A stretch of 64,000 nucleotides of DNA, from NCBI GenBank assembly GCA_965212165.1, contig OZ243096.1, positions 1,426,001 through 1,490,000 on the forward strand. The letters run 5' to 3'. The DNA comes from RHLJ01 sp965212165 (GTDB taxonomy: Bacteria > Bacteroidota > Rhodothermia > Balneolales > Balneolaceae). The notes below the pieces were generated by a model. It worked only from the letters and a program-made list of their open reading frames with translations. It searched no databases and was not told the origin of the DNA. Within the stretch, counting starts at the first letter, position 1, and the number at the start of each line of letters is the position of its first letter. Both the position numbers and the translations under genes were made by a program. Below are positions 62,046-64,000 of this stretch, in pieces.

Positions 62046-64000
62046 CGTGCTAGTGTAATCATGAATTTGGTATAATTTTCGCTAGTTTCAATGTTCAATG
62101 TGCCACCATGTGCATTAATAATATCATTAGTAATGCTCAACCCAAGGCCAGTTCCTTCAGAACCTTTCTTGGTTGTGAAGAAAGGTTGCAAGATCTTATC
62201 CTGTATTTGTTTTGGAATACCTGGTCCATTATCCTCAATTTCTAAGGAAATATTATCACCCTTTTTAGAAGTACGAACAGTTAACTGGGGCTTGTAAGCC
62301 TCTGTGGATTTACTTTCACTTTTTCCTTTTTCCTTATTACTCTTCTTATCCCTCATCGCATCAAAGGCATTATTACATAAGTTTATGATAACACGGCTAA
62401 CATCTTCACTCATTAAAGGGACATCTCCAACTTCATCACTCAGTTCAAAGTTTAAATCTACACTAATAGGATCTTTACCGGCGCGCATCCCATGAAAGGA
62501 GAGATTGACAAACTCCAGAACCAACGCATTTAAATCGGTAGGCTCTAATTTCCTTGATCCACCACGGGAATGTTGAAGCATCGATTTAACGATAGAATCT
62601 GCCCGAGAACCATGTTGATGAATTTTATTCAAATTGGCTTTAATATCGATTAGAATGGTGTTGGCTTCATCAAGACTTTTTATATCTGATGTATCTCGAT
62701 ACGATGCTAACTCTGTTTCTATTTCCTCAATCATTTCAATGCTTATCTCAGAAAAGTTATTCACAAAATTAAGTGGATTCTTGATTTCATGAGCAATACC
62801 TGCTGTAAGCTGTCCAAGGGAAGCTAACTTCTCCTGTTGCACTAATTGATCCTGGGCTGCTTTAAGGTGTGTATAAGCCTTTTCAATTTCTTTAGCTTGG
62901 GCAAGTTCTTTGTCTCTATTTTTTTCTCTTTCTCTGCTAAGCAATCTTCTTCGTTGAAACTGATCAAAACTATAAATACTACCAGCAAGTACAAGTGCAA
63001 AAAACAGGTAAGCTGGGAGTGTTCGCCACCAAGGGGGGAGAATGGTAATATTCAATACAGCAGTCGCACTATTATCTGTAAAAGAACTACCATTGATTGT
63101 AGATTGAACTTGGAATTTATACTCACCAAATGGAAGGTTAGCCAGAAAGAGACTACGTTGTGTTCCGGCGCTAACCCATTCGTCACGGTAACCTAATAAA
63201 CGATATCTGTATTGGTTATCGGTAGATCGATAATTTATACCTGTATAGCTTACAGATATATTATTGTTCTCATAATCGATTTGATATACTTCGCTTGGTT
63301 TAATGTTAGTAAAGCTATCAGATCCAGCTCGTAATTCGCTTATAAGAATATTTTGAATATTTTTTTCTTCTTGAACTTCATCGGGATTAAATTGTACATA
63401 CCCTCCATTACCAAAAAATACTAAATCATTATTATTTAATTGAAAAATATTCCCAATACCACGAGGCTTTCTATTAAGGTCATAATAAAAGGTATTTACC
63501 TTTTTGGTGATTGGATTAAACCTTACAATGGATATACTAGACTCGGCATACCAAATAAGTCCATTTTTATCCTCAAATAATGAATTTACAGATGAGTTGG
63601 TTGCCCATTCATACAATAGGCTACTTTCACCTGTAATAAGATTTTCTTGTAATATTCCACGGTCGGTTGAAGAATAGAATACTCCTTCTTCAACTGAAGA
63701 AGGAATGGTTATACCTAGATTAATATCGGATGGCGTAGTAAGATCAACTTTCGAAAACGTTTTTAAATCAGGATTGAATCGATAGTAGGTCCAAAATAAA
63801 CTACTTGAACTATTTCGAATATTTATTTCATGCTGTAGATATACCGTACCCAAGGTACTGGTTAATATGCGCATAAAAGACGATGTATCAGATTCATCAA
63901 CCCGCTCTGGATAATCTACCGGTAAATTGATAGTGCTTAAGCTATAATCTTCTTTACTCAGCTGCATTAAATGATCAGTACCTTCAACTACCCAGTAATA
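62042..64000 (-). CDS. Propeller sensor histidine kinase, paralogue A (5' end outside the window)
   Basis: The frame is open past the Met at 63967 to the right edge, so the N-terminal part, including most of the propeller, is missing. Visible are a few propeller repeats, a Y_Y_Y domain, one TM segment (~residues 320-340 from 63967), a coiled coil, HisKA (TAGIAHEIKNPLNF, His ~390) and HATPase with DNGPGIP and GTGLGLSI. The last ~180 residues are nearly the same as in the downstream paralogue. The stop codon overlaps that gene's start by 4 nt, so the two are translationally coupled. Confidence 0.9.
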   Translation of the reverse strand, partial: YYWVVEGTDHLMQLSKEDYSLSTINLPVDYPERVDESDTSSFMRILTSTLGTVYLQHEINIRNSSSSLFWTYYRFNPDLKTFSKVDLTTPSDINLGITIPSSVEEGVFYSSTDRGILQENLITGESSLLYEWATNSSVNSLFEDKNGLIWYAESSISIVRFNPITKKVNTFYYDLNRKPRGIGNIFQLNNNDLVFFGNGGYVQFNPDEVQEEKNIQNILISELRAGSDSFTNIKPSEVYQIDYENNNISVSYTGINYRSTDNQYRYRLLGYRDEWVSAGTQRSLFLANLPFGEYKFQVQSTINGSSFTDNSATAVLNITILPPWWRTLPAYLFFALVLAGSIYSFDQFQRRRLLSREREKNRDKELAQAKEIEKAYTHLKAAQDQLVQQEKLASLGQLTAGIAHEIKNPLNFVNNFSEISIEMIEEIETELASYRDTSDIKSLDEANTILIDIKANLNKIHQHGSRADSIVKSMLQHSRGGSRKLEPTDLNALVLEFVNLSFHGMRAGKDPISVDLNFELSDEVGDVPLMSEDVSRVIINLCNNAFDAMRDKKSNKEKGKSESKSTEAYKPQLTVRTSKKGDNISLEIEDNGPGIPKQIQDKILQPFFTTKKGSEGTGLGLSITNDIINAHGGTLNIETSENYTKFMITLAR

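Overview
The window comes from an AT-rich chromosome of a Bacteroidota/Rhodothermota-type bacterium, most likely a Balneola-like member of the Balneolaceae. That placement is inferred. It rests on the Por-type (type IX) C-terminal sorting domains on two large secreted enzymes (NYPNPFNP followed by SSGVYFYQLEF), on several proteins of beta-propeller plus Y_Y_Y plus histidine kinase architecture, on a PorE-like OmpA protein, and on promoters resembling TTTG / TAnnTTTG. I see no phage, IS element, CRISPR array or rRNA. The content is mostly housekeeping and environmental sensing.

Layout. 1-5.6 kb: DNA-damage repair, with the end of an iron-sulfur photolyase/cryptochrome, a class II CPD photolyase and rarA, around a porin-like barrel and two overlapping membrane-protein genes of unknown function. 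5.55-5.68 kb: a structured small RNA candidate on the minus strand ending in a strong terminator. 5.9-9.3 kb: FMN reductase, then a minus-strand two-component pair and a lone receiver. 9.5-15.9 kb: tRNA-Leu(UAA), a barrel protein, the (p)ppGpp synthetase/hydrolase, an HU-like protein, ruvX, def, fmt and an ankyrin protein. 15.9-25.9 kb: P5C dehydrogenase, GAPDH, an M28 peptidase, a 57-aa DUF1508-like protein, OsmC, SIMPL, an SDR, galM and a HAD phosphatase. 26-32 kb: hisE, gltB and hisF. 32.1-36 kb: a lidless adenylation protein and a 952-aa PorE-like OmpA protein with an added barrel.

36-40 kb: a propeller sensor kinase with its LuxR-type regulator. 40.1-40.7 kb: tRNA-Ile(CAU) and tspO. 41-48.2 kb: two giant type IX-secreted proteins, a ThuA/sugar-dehydrogenase/PKD/CBM/PA14 fusion and a GH81 beta-1,3-glucanase, which look like a laminarin-degradation pair. 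48.3-56.8 kb: a cation-chloride cotransporter relative, an aldo-keto reductase, a secreted small protein, a membrane class III cyclase and a sortilin-like propeller protein. 56.8-64 kb: a minus-strand signalling cluster of two paralogous propeller kinases (the upstream one cut by the window edge), a receiver and a receiver-PP2C phosphatase.

The points most worth a second look are: the small RNA beside rarA; a 10-mer, GAAAAGCGCT, found in three intergenic regions including the control regions of pruA and gltB, both glutamate-forming enzymes; the PorE-like protein with an added barrel; the lidless AMP-binding enzyme; the near-identical kinase cores; and the pair of overlapping membrane genes between the photolyases.
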